A DNA stretch of 64,000 bases. Source: Flavobacterium sp. CF136 (GTDB lineage: Bacteria > Bacteroidota > Bacteroidia > Flavobacteriales > Flavobacteriaceae). The translations under genes and the position numbers were made by a program. Shown one piece after another: positions 1-8,745 of this stretch. Each line of letters begins with the position of its first letter. The first letter of the stretch is position 1. The DNA is taken from positions 62,001 to 126,000 of the forward strand of contig NZ_AKJZ01000010.1 of the NCBI RefSeq assembly GCF_000282055.1, given 5' to 3'. A model generated the notes under the pieces. That model did no database searches. It was given only the letters and a program-made list of their open reading frames with translations, and had not been told where the DNA came from.

Positions 1-191
1 TGAAAATTGTGAGGTTTTTTTGTTTAGTAAGAAAAGTATTTGTTAATTTCCTGGTTAGATTGTGGAATATTTTATTTTAATAAAATATTGTAAATAAAAA
101 AACATATTATGTAATTTTAGTGCTAAAAAATCTTGCACAATTAAAATATATTGTTAATTTCGTTTTGCTAACTAAACCAAATTTACATGTT

Positions 192-644
192 ATGATTAAA
201 AAACTACTTCTGCTAATTTTCTTTTTAGGGTCAATTTCTTTCCAAGCCCAAAATATAGTTTGGAAGACCAGTATGGATGCTGCTATTGCTGCAAGTAATG
301 AAGAGAGTAAACCAATGTTGATTTTTTTTACTGCCTCAAATGCTCCAAATAATCTCCAAAATGAAGTTTTTAAAACACCGGATTTTGCAGTTTGGTCAAG
401 AGATAACGTCATTTTGGTCAAATTAGATTTATCTGATATTAATACATCAGATGGTGATAAAGAACAAAATATCAAACTTAAAAATGCATTTGGTGTTGAA
501 AATTTACCTGAAGTTTGTTTCGCCAGTGCTTCAGTCAGAAAAAACAAAACTACATTTCAGGCACTTGGTAAAATTGGTTATGTGCCAGGAGGTGCTAAAG
601 TATGGATATCTGAATCAGAGGCTATTTTGCATCCAACGGAGTAA
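192..644 (+). CDS. secreted thioredoxin-fold protein lacking the CXXC motif
   Basis: A 150-residue protein with a signal peptide (residues 1-20, ending SFQAQ), so it is probably periplasmic. The body follows the pattern of small Bacteroidota thioredoxin-like proteins: a strand ending LIFFT (about 43-47), a helix beginning around LQNEVF, a second strand VILVKLDL, and LPE where the cis-proline loop belongs. In that family the first strand is normally followed by a W-C-x-x-C redox centre. Here the position reads TASNAPNN, so both cysteines are gone and the loop looks two residues shorter. A disulfide-exchange role is therefore unlikely, and a binding or chaperone role is a guess. I chose the ATG at 192 because it starts the signal peptide; an in-frame start further upstream would bury it. 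It stands alone and converges on comEC. Confidence 0.75.
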   Translation: MIKKLLLLIFFLGSISFQAQNIVWKTSMDAAIAASNEESKPMLIFFTASNAPNNLQNEVFKTPDFAVWSRDNVILVKLDLSDINTSDGDKEQNIKLKNAFGVENLPEVCFASASVRKNKTTFQALGKIGYVPGGAKVWISESEAILHPTE

Positions 645-648
645 ACTT

Positions 649-2676
649 TTAATTTAATTTATAATATCCTTTTTCATTCGTGGAATGAAAAGGGATTTTT
701 TGTTTCATACAAGTCGTTTTCCAATATTTTTGAATGGAGTAAGAATTAGACGCATCGGCAATAATTATTTTAGGATGCAAATTTTTTATAATGCGTTCCA
801 GATTAATTTTTGGAGATTCAATCAATAGTAAAATATCAGGTTGCTTATCTTTAAGGTAAATCCCGGTGCTGTCAATAATAGAGATTCTTTTTTTATTAAA
901 AAATAAAATGTTTTTAATTTTTGTTTTTTTCTTCACATTACTAAAATTACCAACCAAATAAGAATTTATAATGCTGTTTTTTGATGTTTTTTTTAAAAGA
1001 TCATCATTGCAAAAAAGGTTAATGTCTTTTCCGTTTCTTTCAGTGATAATTGTTTTTTTCTTTACATTGTAAACAATCATTTCCTGTTGAGTCTGCATTT
1101 CTTTTTTTGTATATATAAAGGAAAGTTGTAATATGATTGTTGTGCTTAAAACGCCAATCAACTTTAAATAATTAGGCTTTTCCAGCCATATAAACGTGAA
1201 AATGATCCATAAGTAAAATGCAAATAAGTAGTAATTATTGAAACTGATTTCTCTTATCACAAATGAATCAAAGGACGCTACAAAATGTATGAGCTTATTT
1301 AAAATATAAATACTTTTTTCAAATATTTGAATTAAAAATTGTGGAGGTGCAATAAAAACGGCCAGAATCATTACGATTATTCCAGCAATCATGATAAAAG
1401 ATAAAACCGGAATAATAATAAGATTGGTTACAAAAAAGAGTCCCGGAAATTGATGGAAATAATATAGGCATAGTGGCAGAGTGCCAATTTGTGCTGAAAA
1501 TGAAACAGTTAAAGCATTCCAGATATTAATAATAATTTTATTTTTCGGATTCCATATGCTTTTTAATATTGGTTGTAGCCAAAGAATGGAAAACAAAGCA
1601 AGATAACTGAGTTGAAAGCCAATATCAAACAAGAAATAAGGTTCGCAAAGTAAGATCAATAGAATAGAAACTAATAGTGTATGGTAAATATTACCATTTC
1701 TGCGTAAATGATTTCCAATTGCCAAAAATGAAAACATAACAACAGAACGCAATACACAGGGAGATAAACCTGATATTATGGCGAATATAATCAGTGAAAT
1801 TAAAATAACAATTAATTTTATGAAAGAACCTTTTCGTGTATTCGGTATGGGTTTTAAAATAAATGAGATAAATAACATTATAAAACCTACGTGTAATCCT
1901 GAAACTGAAAGTATGTGTGTAGCGCCTGAAAATTGATAATCCTGAATAATATCAGTTGATATTTCTTGTCTTTGTCCAAGAATAAGGGCTAAAGCTACAT
2001 TCATTTCATTCGAATTAAAATGACTTTTTTCAAGATTATGTATTATCCGGCAATGTAATTTTGCGGTATAGTACCAGATATCTTTTTTTATTATTCGGTT
2101 AACACTTATTTCTGATTTTACTGCATAGATCTGTGCATAAATCTGTTTGTCTTTTAAGTATTGGCTGTAATCAAATTGATTAGGATTTTTAGGCGTACTA
2201 TTATGCTGTAAAATAGTTTTTAAACGAATGATGTTTCCAATTATAAGTAAATTGGGAGTTTTATCCTTTTGAATGTTTAAGATAATTTTTCCTGAACAGG
2301 ATTTTTTTCCGATTTGATTAAAAACAGCAATATACCTATCGTTATAATCGTTGCTTTTTAATTTCTCATTTAGGGTAAGCGTTACAAATTGAGATTTTTC
2401 AAATGCTTTTTCAAAATGTATATAATTGGTTCTCTGTAAAGATTCCGTATGAAATAATAAAGTTATTGCCCCAATAAAAAAAGAAAAGCAACAGGAGAGT
2501 ATGCCAAATAGGATTTTGTTTTTTTTATATGAAAAAAAGGTAATCAAAAAGAGAATTGTGGTAATCGTAAGGGCTGAGATAACAATAAATATTTTCGGTT
2601 GAAAATAATAAGAAATAATAATGCCGGTTATAAAACTGATTGTAATTTTTGTTAAAGGAAAATTTAATACTTTCAT
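649..2676 (-). CDS. comEC: ComEC/Rec2 family DNA uptake channel protein
   Basis: A 675-residue polytopic inner-membrane protein. Residues 1-80 hold N-terminal membrane helices, about 90-200 form the soluble DUF4131-type region, and about 225-510 are the Competence domain, with the signature HILSVSGLH at 254-262 and many following helices. ComEC forms the channel that carries single-stranded DNA across the inner membrane in transformable bacteria. The C-terminal region (about 540-675) sits where a metallo-beta-lactamase-like nuclease domain is found in longer homologues, but no HxHxDH metal motif is visible. The gene lies 47 bases after the NlpC/P60 gene and probably shares a transcript with lpxB. 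Whether this organism is naturally competent cannot be told from here. Confidence 0.92.
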   Translation of the reverse strand: MKVLNFPLTKITISFITGIIISYYFQPKIFIVISALTITTILFLITFFSYKKNKILFGILSCCFSFFIGAITLLFHTESLQRTNYIHFEKAFEKSQFVTLTLNEKLKSNDYNDRYIAVFNQIGKKSCSGKIILNIQKDKTPNLLIIGNIIRLKTILQHNSTPKNPNQFDYSQYLKDKQIYAQIYAVKSEISVNRIIKKDIWYYTAKLHCRIIHNLEKSHFNSNEMNVALALILGQRQEISTDIIQDYQFSGATHILSVSGLHVGFIMLFISFILKPIPNTRKGSFIKLIVILISLIIFAIISGLSPCVLRSVVMFSFLAIGNHLRRNGNIYHTLLVSILLILLCEPYFLFDIGFQLSYLALFSILWLQPILKSIWNPKNKIIINIWNALTVSFSAQIGTLPLCLYYFHQFPGLFFVTNLIIIPVLSFIMIAGIIVMILAVFIAPPQFLIQIFEKSIYILNKLIHFVASFDSFVIREISFNNYYLFAFYLWIIFTFIWLEKPNYLKLIGVLSTTIILQLSFIYTKKEMQTQQEMIVYNVKKKTIITERNGKDINLFCNDDLLKKTSKNSIINSYLVGNFSNVKKKTKIKNILFFNKKRISIIDSTGIYLKDKQPDILLLIESPKINLERIIKNLHPKIIIADASNSYSIQKYWKTTCMKQKIPFHSTNEKGYYKLN
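664..701 (+). terminator. intrinsic terminator of the thioredoxin-fold gene, inside the comEC 3' end
   Basis: TCCTTTTTCATTC (667-679) pairs with GAATGAAAAGGGA (683-695) around a three-base loop, with one G-U pair, and is followed by a run of T. It ends rightward transcription from the thioredoxin-fold gene. The hairpin lies wholly inside the last codons of the convergent comEC gene, so these bases serve both as coding sequence and as terminator. Confidence 0.75.
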
Positions 2677-2723
2677 GGTTTAAAAGTATTAAAAATTTGT
2701 AAGAAAAACGCTAATTTTTAAAA

Positions 2724-3209
2724 TTATTCAATAATTCGATTAATTTGAACAAATGAATTTTTATAATACGGTTCTTTTGTAGAAGAAATAATCACACCTT
2801 TTGAAGTAGAAGAATGTATAAATTTTATTTCTTCACGACTGATTTCAGTAATAAGTCCAACATGATTAATCTGTTTACTGTTGTTGGTTTTAAAGAAAAT
2901 TAAATCTCCTTTTCTGGCATCATCAACTTTGATTAACCTTCCAATTTTTGATTGTTCATAAGAAGTTCGGGGTAGTTTTATGCCTTCTGATTCAAAAGTA
3001 GAGAATACTAATCCTGAACAATCGTATCCATTTTTGGTTGTGCCCGCAGCTTTGTAACGAATACCAATATTATCAGTAGCCGTTTTAACCAAATTATCTA
3101 CAACATATTTAGTCTCTCGTTTTGTTTCTTTTTTATTTACAGTTGATGATCCTGATTTGCAGGAAGCCAAAAGTGTGGTGAATAATATAAAAAGAAGTAT
3201 TTTTTTCAA
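2724..3209 (-). CDS. NlpC/P60 family C40 peptidase, lipoprotein
   Basis: A 161-residue cell-wall hydrolase of the NlpC/P60 (C40) family, expected to cut D-Glu-meso-DAP peptide bonds in peptidoglycan. The N-terminus is a lipoprotein signal with lipobox LASC (Cys17), so the enzyme is membrane-anchored. The papain-like triad is visible: Cys64 in GYDCSGLV, His116 in INHVGLI and a third polar residue, His132 in FIHSS. The length is typical of a single-domain member without SH3 domains. It lies 10 bases downstream of lpxB on the same strand and is presumably cotranscribed, placing a wall hydrolase with an outer-membrane lipid A enzyme. Confidence 0.9.
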   Translation of the reverse strand: MKKILLFILFTTLLASCKSGSSTVNKKETKRETKYVVDNLVKTATDNIGIRYKAAGTTKNGYDCSGLVFSTFESEGIKLPRTSYEQSKIGRLIKVDDARKGDLIFFKTNNSKQINHVGLITEISREEIKFIHSSTSKGVIISSTKEPYYKNSFVQINRIIE

Positions 3210-3219
3210 AACGAATCTA

Positions 3220-4332
3220 TTATTTTAAATCGGCGACAATAAGTTTTGCTGTTTTTTTGCTTGCACCTGTTCCACCTAATTTTTGTTCTAAAATATTGTA
3301 ATTATTTAATAGTTTTTGACGATAATCAGGTTCTAATAATTTTTGTAATTCTTCTTTAATTCGTTCTGTATTGCATTCATTTTGAATTAATTCAGTTACG
3401 ACCTCTTCGTCCATAATTAGATTAACAAGCGAAATGTATTTTAATGTAATAATACGTTTTGCAATTTGATATGAAGCCCAGCTTCCTTTATAGCACACTA
3501 CTTCGGGAACTTTAAAAAGTGCAGTTTCTAATGTCGCTGTCCCGGATGTTACTAATGCAGCTGTTGAGCAACGAAGTAAATCATAGGTTTTATTTGAAAT
3601 AAATTGAATGTTTTTATTTGAAATAAACTTTTGATAAAACTCAAAATCCTGACTTGGAGCACCAGCAATTACAAATTGATATTCTTTAAAATCGTCAACA
3701 ACGCTAAGCATTACACTCAGCATTTTGGTGATTTCCTGTTTACGGCTTCCCGGTAAAACAGCTATAATCGGTTTTTCGCTCAATTGATTCTCTTTTCTGA
3801 AAACAGTTTCATCAAAAACGGGCTGATTATGAATAGCATCAATTAATGGATGCCCTACAAATTCGACAGGAAAGTGATGTTTGTCTTCGTAAAAACTTTT
3901 TTCAAAAGGTAAAATCACAAACATTTTATCAACATCATTTTTGATTGCTGTAATTCTATTTTCTTTCCAGGCCCAAATTTGAGGCGAAATATAATAATGT
4001 GTTTTGTAATGTAACGCTTTTGCCCATTTAGCAATCCGCATATTAAATCCCGGATAATCAATAAAAATTAAAACATCCGGTCTGAATTCTAAAATGTCTT
4101 TTTTGCAGAATTTAATATTATTTAAGATAGTTTTCAAATTAAAAACCACTTCTATAAATCCCATGAATGCCAATTCACGATAATGCTTAACTAAAGTACC
4201 ACCGGTTTTTTGCATTAAATCACCGCCCCAAAAACGAATTTCCGCATGAGGATCTTCCTCATATAAGGCTTTCATTAAATTAGACCCGTGAAGATCTCCG
4301 GAAGCTTCACCTGCAATAATGTAATATTTCAT
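3220..4332 (-). CDS. lpxB: lipid-A-disaccharide synthase
   Basis: A 370-residue glycosyltransferase of family GT19. LpxB joins lipid X to UDP-2,3-diacylglucosamine to form the lipid A disaccharide at the cytoplasmic face of the inner membrane, showing that the organism makes lipopolysaccharide. Recognisable segments are AGEASGDLHG (7-16), the VGHPLIDA segment mid-protein, VLPGSRKQEI at the nucleotide-binding domain and VTSGTATLE near the C-terminal donor site. The length matches the family. It heads a leftward set with the C40 peptidase and comEC. A -7 promoter word is present about 115 bases upstream, beyond the end of the preceding small gene. Confidence 0.95.
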   Translation of the reverse strand: MKYYIIAGEASGDLHGSNLMKALYEEDPHAEIRFWGGDLMQKTGGTLVKHYRELAFMGFIEVVFNLKTILNNIKFCKKDILEFRPDVLIFIDYPGFNMRIAKWAKALHYKTHYYISPQIWAWKENRITAIKNDVDKMFVILPFEKSFYEDKHHFPVEFVGHPLIDAIHNQPVFDETVFRKENQLSEKPIIAVLPGSRKQEITKMLSVMLSVVDDFKEYQFVIAGAPSQDFEFYQKFISNKNIQFISNKTYDLLRCSTAALVTSGTATLETALFKVPEVVCYKGSWASYQIAKRIITLKYISLVNLIMDEEVVTELIQNECNTERIKEELQKLLEPDYRQKLLNNYNILEQKLGGTGASKKTAKLIVADLK

Positions 4333-4447
4333 ACGTAGCTAATATTTCTTTTTTATATCACACAATTCTAATATTAGGAATTATAGTGATTTTAGATCGT
4401 GGTTTTGAGAATTTGCCTTTGATTTGGTAAAGGTCAAAATTGCGACA

Positions 4448-4455
4448 CAAAGATA
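4448..4455 (-). promoter_or_regulatory. candidate -7 element upstream of lpxB
   Basis: The minus strand reads TATCTTTG, an exact TAnnTTTG match. It lies between the small membrane protein gene and lpxB and would give a leader of about 110 bases. No convincing -33 TTG was found at the usual spacing, so this is suggestive only. Confidence 0.4.
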
Positions 4456-4459
4456 AGAT

Positions 4460-4732
4460 TTAAATTAGCAAAGTCGAAATTGCTAAAACAATGACAGCCA
4501 GAATGATTCCGCTGGCCATATATTCTTTATCTTTTTTTAATAAGATAGCAAAAACGGCAAGATCTAAAGTTGTGCCTAACGTTATTACTTTTCCTAAATA
4601 GCCATTTTCTTTTATAGTTTGAATTCCGGAAGAAATATCAAATTTGGTAAAGAAAGTAATAAACATATAACTCCCAAGTAAAGAAGTGAAAATCCCGATT
4701 ATAAAACCTAAAAAAATGTCTTTTTTATTCAT
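4460..4732 (-). CDS. small membrane protein of unknown function
   Basis: A 90-residue protein with an N-terminal membrane helix (about 8-28, FLGFIIGIFTSLLGS), a central amphipathic stretch, and two further hydrophobic segments near 50-65 and 72-90. I do not recognise a named family with confidence. Its start codon overlaps the surE stop by four bases, a sign of translational coupling, so the two are almost certainly cotranscribed. No catalytic motif, cysteine pair or charged cluster suggests a job. Confidence 0.75.
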   Translation of the reverse strand: MNKKDIFLGFIIGIFTSLLGSYMFITFFTKFDISSGIQTIKENGYLGKVITLGTTLDLAVFAILLKKDKEYMASGIILAVIVLAISTLLI

Positions 4733-5502
4733 AAATTCCAGCTGTTTAATTGTTGAATAGCATGATGTGCTGTTAAATCAAATTGAACAGGTACCACAGA
4801 AATGTATCCGTTTTCCAATGCCCATTCATCGGTGTCGTTTCCTTTGTCCTGATTAACAAATTCTCCGGAAAGCCAATAATAATCCTTTCCAAATGGTGTT
4901 TGTCTTTTGTCAAATTTTTCTACCCACAGTGCTTTTGCCTGACGACAAATTTTAATGCCTTTAATTTCTTTTTCCTTCAATTTAGGAAAATTAACATTTA
5001 AAATAACTCCTTCCGGTAATTTTTTTTCAAGGGTCTCTAAAACTATTTTTTTAATGAAAGACTTTACAGGTTCAAAATCAGCATTCCAATTGTAATCTAA
5101 TAGCGAAAAACCAATAGCTGGAATCCCTTCAATTCCGGCTTCAACAGCAGCACTCATGGTTCCGGAATAAATTACATTAATTGAGGAATTTGAACCATGA
5201 TTAACTCCTGATACACATAAATCAGGTTTTCTTTTCAAAATTTCATTGACTGCTAATTTTACGCAATCTACAGGAGTTCCGGAACAGCTGTATTCTGTTA
5301 TAATATCGTTTTCTTTCGAAATTTTATTTAAATACAAGGTGCTGTTTATTGTTATGGCATGGCCCATCGCACTTTGAGGTTTGTCCGGAGCCACAACAAT
5401 GACTTCGCCAATGGTTGCCATAACATTTATTAAGGCTCTTATGCCGGGAGCAGAAACACCATCATCATTAGTGACTAATATTAAGGGTTTTTGGTTTTTC
5501 AT
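4729..5502 (-). CDS. surE: 5'/3'-nucleotidase SurE
   Basis: A 257-residue phosphatase that removes phosphate from nucleoside 5'- and 3'-monophosphates, linked to stationary-phase survival in other bacteria. The metal-binding N-terminus TNDDGVSAPG (11-20, with the Asp13-Asp14 pair) is intact. So are VSGVNHGSN, which supplies a metal-binding Asn, and SGTMSAAVEA. The length agrees with the family. It is followed, with a four-base overlap, by a small membrane protein and then by lpxB. Confidence 0.95.
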   Translation of the reverse strand: MKNQKPLILVTNDDGVSAPGIRALINVMATIGEVIVVAPDKPQSAMGHAITINSTLYLNKISKENDIITEYSCSGTPVDCVKLAVNEILKRKPDLCVSGVNHGSNSSINVIYSGTMSAAVEAGIEGIPAIGFSLLDYNWNADFEPVKSFIKKIVLETLEKKLPEGVILNVNFPKLKEKEIKGIKICRQAKALWVEKFDKRQTPFGKDYYWLSGEFVNQDKGNDTDEWALENGYISVVPVQFDLTAHHAIQQLNSWNL

Positions 5503-5538
5503 AAATTAGGATTAATTACGAATATAGATTTTTCAGAA

Positions 5539-5546
5539 CAAATGTA
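5539..5546 (-). promoter_or_regulatory. candidate -7 element of surE
   Basis: The minus strand reads TACATTTG, matching TAnnTTTG, about 37 bases before the surE start. This spacing suits a short leader. A TTTG lies 25 bases further upstream, longer than usual for a -33 element. Confidence 0.45.
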
Positions 5547-5705
5547 GGTACAGATTTTCTTAGAATACTAACAAATAAATTAAAATTTGTCAACTAAATT
5601 ATCTAAGTTTTTAGTGATCCAAAGATTTTTATATCTTTAACAAAAAATTATAGTAGACTTGGCTTTTTTGGCTCGGTTTTTACCATAACTTAGATTAAAA
5701 AATTG

Positions 5706-7889
5706 ATGAATGCTATTATTAAATTTATGAAACGAAATTATAAAATCCTCATAGCCATATTATGTTTGTCTGTAACCTTATTTGCATTCAAAATAAATGC
5801 AGATAAAACAATAGATCCAGACCCTAATAAAGATAAAATGCTTTTAGAATTACTGGCATTTGTTATCGAAAAAGGGCATTACAGTCCTCCGCCTATAGAC
5901 GATACATTCTCTAAGGGGATTTTTAAAGATTATATTGATGCATTAGATCCTTCTAAGCGTTTTTTCCTGCAGTCTGATATTGATGAGTTTAAGCAATATG
6001 AGTTAATGCTTGATGATCAGTTCATTAATAAAGACCTGACGTTCTTTAATCTTACCTATACGAGATTGATGAAACGTATGGAAGAAAGTAAAAAAAGATA
6101 TAAAATTCTTTTAGCGCAGCCGTTCAATTATAATATTGATGAGACTTTTAATGCAGATTATGATAAGATTCCTTATGCAAAAAATACTGCAGAAATAAAT
6201 GAAAGATGGAGAAAACAAATTAAATTGTCTACGCTTTCATCTCTTGTAACAAAACAAAAGTTAGAGGAAGATAAAAAGAAAAATGATCCGGCATATAAAA
6301 TGAAATCTTTTGAGGCTTTAGAAAAAGAAACACGTGAAAGTTCACAAAAATCGTTAGACGATAATTTTAGTTTAATAAAAGATTTGGATAAAGAGGATTG
6401 GTTTTCTGTTTATGTAAATTCAATTATGGCTCGTTTTGACCCACATACAAGTTATTTTGCTCCGGAAGAAAAAGATCGTTTTGATGTAAATATCAGTGGT
6501 AAACTAGAAGGAATTGGTGCTCGTCTGACTAAGAAAAATGATTTTACTCAGATAGATGAATTGATTTCCGGAGGCCCTGCGTGGAAAGGAAAAGAATTGG
6601 AAGCAGGAGATTTAATATTGAAAGTGGCACAAGGAAATGAAGAACCTGTAGATGTTGTAGGCATGCGTCTGGATGATGTTGTGAAAAAAATCAAGGGACA
6701 TAAAGGTACTGAAGTCAAACTTACAGTGAAAAAAGTTGATGGAAGCATAAAAGTAATTTCAATAATCAGAGATGTTGTCGAAATTGAAGAAACTTATGCA
6801 AAGTCAAGTATAGTTGAGAAAAATGGACTAAAATACGGGGTGATTTATTTACCTAAATTTTATATCGATTTTGAAAATAAAGACGGAAGAGATGCCGGTA
6901 AAGATATTGCTTTAGAGGTTGAAAGACTTAAAAAAGAAAATATAAACGGTATAGTGCTTGACGTTCGTGATGATGGAGGAGGTTCACTTTCTACAGTAGT
7001 CGATATAGCAGGATTATTTATTGAAGAAGGACCAATTGTTCAGGTGAAATCAGCTGGAAAAAAGAAAGAAGTCTTATATGATAAAGATAAAAAAATTGAA
7101 TGGGACGGACCACTTGTAATAATGGTAAATAGTTTTTCTGCATCAGCTTCAGAAATTTTAGCCGCAGCAATTCAGGATTATAAACGTGGTGTTATTATTG
7201 GCAGTAAACAAACTTATGGAAAAGGTACTGTGCAAACAGTTATTGATTTAAATCAGTTTGTTCGTAATAGTGAATTTGGAGATTTTGGAGCCTTGAAAGC
7301 TACTGCCCAAAAATTTTATAGAATTAATGGTGGTTCGACTCAGTTAGAAGGTGTGAAAAGTGATATTGTAATGCCTGACCGTTATGCATATTTAAAAATG
7401 GGAGAGCGTGATATTGATAATGCAATGCCATGGGATAAAATAGATCCGGCAGAGTATAATGTATGGAGCTCTAATGAAAATTTTAATCAGGCATTGACAA
7501 ATAGTAAATTGAGAATTGCCGGGAATCCTCAATTTAAATTAATTGAAGATAATGCAAAATGGATTGATGTTAAAAGCAAAGAAAATACATATAGCTTAAA
7601 TATTAAAAACTTTAAGGCAACGCAAGAACAAGTAGAAAGCGAAGGAAAAAAATACAAACCAATTGCGGATTATAAAAATAATTTGGTTTTTAAATCTTTG
7701 CCTTATGAAGAAGTTGAAATGGCTAATGATGGAGTTTTAAAAGAAAAACGCTCAATTTGGCATCAGGCATTATCTAAAGATGTATATGTTGAAGAAGCTT
7801 TAAATGTTTTAGATGACTTGCAGACTAAAGGTAATTCAAGAAGCGCTATTACTCCTAAAATGAAAAGAGATAAGTTAGCAAAATCATAA
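5706..7889 (+). CDS. prc: carboxy-terminal-processing (tail-specific) protease
   Basis: A 727-residue periplasmic serine protease of family S41 (Prc/Tsp). After an N-terminal signal or anchor (about residues 8-31) comes a helical N-terminal domain, a PDZ domain (about 260-350, starting near KLEGIGARL) and the S41 catalytic domain (about 375-560). By alignment with the E. coli Prc motif the dyad is Ser480 in FSASASE and Lys506 in YGKGTVQ. A tail-specific C-terminal extension (about 570-720) follows. Prc enzymes remove C-terminal tails from envelope proteins and adjust peptidoglycan hydrolase levels. Starts at the TTG at 5703 or the ATG at 5727 are also possible; the latter begins a cleaner signal peptide. 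Confidence 0.92.
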   Translation: MNAIIKFMKRNYKILIAILCLSVTLFAFKINADKTIDPDPNKDKMLLELLAFVIEKGHYSPPPIDDTFSKGIFKDYIDALDPSKRFFLQSDIDEFKQYELMLDDQFINKDLTFFNLTYTRLMKRMEESKKRYKILLAQPFNYNIDETFNADYDKIPYAKNTAEINERWRKQIKLSTLSSLVTKQKLEEDKKKNDPAYKMKSFEALEKETRESSQKSLDDNFSLIKDLDKEDWFSVYVNSIMARFDPHTSYFAPEEKDRFDVNISGKLEGIGARLTKKNDFTQIDELISGGPAWKGKELEAGDLILKVAQGNEEPVDVVGMRLDDVVKKIKGHKGTEVKLTVKKVDGSIKVISIIRDVVEIEETYAKSSIVEKNGLKYGVIYLPKFYIDFENKDGRDAGKDIALEVERLKKENINGIVLDVRDDGGGSLSTVVDIAGLFIEEGPIVQVKSAGKKKEVLYDKDKKIEWDGPLVIMVNSFSASASEILAAAIQDYKRGVIIGSKQTYGKGTVQTVIDLNQFVRNSEFGDFGALKATAQKFYRINGGSTQLEGVKSDIVMPDRYAYLKMGERDIDNAMPWDKIDPAEYNVWSSNENFNQALTNSKLRIAGNPQFKLIEDNAKWIDVKSKENTYSLNIKNFKATQEQVESEGKKYKPIADYKNNLVFKSLPYEEVEMANDGVLKEKRSIWHQALSKDVYVEEALNVLDDLQTKGNSRSAITPKMKRDKLAKS

Positions 7890-7905
7890 TTAAACAAATA
7901 AGATC

Positions 7906-7946
7906 AAACGTTCCATAATCAAAAATTTTGGAACGTTTTTTTTTTT
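7906..7946 (+). terminator. intrinsic terminator after prc
   Basis: AAACGTTCC (7906-7914) pairs with GGAACGTTT (7930-7938) around a 15-base AT-rich loop, followed by an uninterrupted T run to about 7946. The following nuclease gene begins only 16 bases after it. Confidence 0.88.
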
Positions 7947-7962
7947 GAATTTTATTGAAAAT

Positions 7963-8745
7963 ATGAAAAATTATATCATTTTTGGTTTGATTAGTCTGGT
8001 GCTTTTTTCATGCAAAAAAGATCAGAATGAAAAAAAAGAAATAATTCAGGGAACAAATACTTTTGTCGGGCAATATCAAAATACAACTGAGTCTAAATTT
8101 TCAACAAATTACTTGCCGATATCGACAACACATCAAATTATAAAACACGATTATTATACACTTTCATATAATGAAAAATTTGAACAGGCTGAATGGGTAG
8201 CATATGAGTTGAAAAAAGAATATTTAAAAAATAATGATTTTAAAAGGCCTTATTTTATTGAAGATCCAAAAGTGACAACTGGTTCAGCTGATTGGAGAAA
8301 TTACAAAAAGTCAGGTTATGATAAAGGTCATCTTTGCCCTGCAGGTGATATGGAATTTGATGAAAAAGCTTATAATGATACTTTTTATACATCGAATATT
8401 TCACCACAAAAGCACGATTTCAATAGTGGGATTTGGAATAGAATAGAACAAAAAACGCGCTATTGGGCAGGAAAATATAATGATATTTATGTTGTGACAG
8501 GTGGGGTTTTGAAAGATTCAGATAAAAAAATAGGAACAGAAGAAGTTGCTGTTCCTAAATATTTTTATAAAATCATTTTAGCTAAATCAGGAAAGGAAAA
8601 TAAGGCAATTGCTTTTTTGGTTCCGAATGAAAATAGCGATAAGTCAATTTATGATTTTGTAGTTCCTATTGAAACTATCGAAAAAATGACGAAAATTGAT
8701 TTCTTTCCTAATTTAAAAAATTTAAAAAGCAGTAAGGACTTTTAA
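7963..8745 (+). CDS. DNA/RNA non-specific endonuclease, lipoprotein
   Basis: A 260-residue beta-beta-alpha-metal nuclease of the NucA/Serratia family, expected to cut single- and double-stranded nucleic acid. It carries a lipoprotein signal (FSCKKD, Cys17), so it should be held on the envelope outside the cytoplasm. The active-site motif is DKGHLCPAGDM (120-130) with general-base His123, followed by TSNISPQ and FNSGIW, which supply the metal-binding Asn. The start is the ATG at 7963, because the in-frame TTG at 7945 lies in the T run of the prc terminator. Its last 24 bases overlap the 3' end of rpe on the other strand. Confidence 0.9.
   Translation: MKNYIIFGLISLVLFSCKKDQNEKKEIIQGTNTFVGQYQNTTESKFSTNYLPISTTHQIIKHDYYTLSYNEKFEQAEWVAYELKKEYLKNNDFKRPYFIEDPKVTTGSADWRNYKKSGYDKGHLCPAGDMEFDEKAYNDTFYTSNISPQKHDFNSGIWNRIEQKTRYWAGKYNDIYVVTGGVLKDSDKKIGTEEVAVPKYFYKIILAKSGKENKAIAFLVPNENSDKSIYDFVVPIETIEKMTKIDFFPNLKNLKSSKDF

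Noticed and set aside
1..191. Possible gene end or RNA gene in the first bases
   Set aside because: Only AT-rich sequence without a stable hairpin or a supported reading frame; a preceding stop codon cannot be assigned without upstream sequence.
107..547. 146-codon minus-strand reading frame
   Set aside because: Lies antisense within the thioredoxin-fold gene, which has a clear signal peptide and family pattern; the antisense translation has none.
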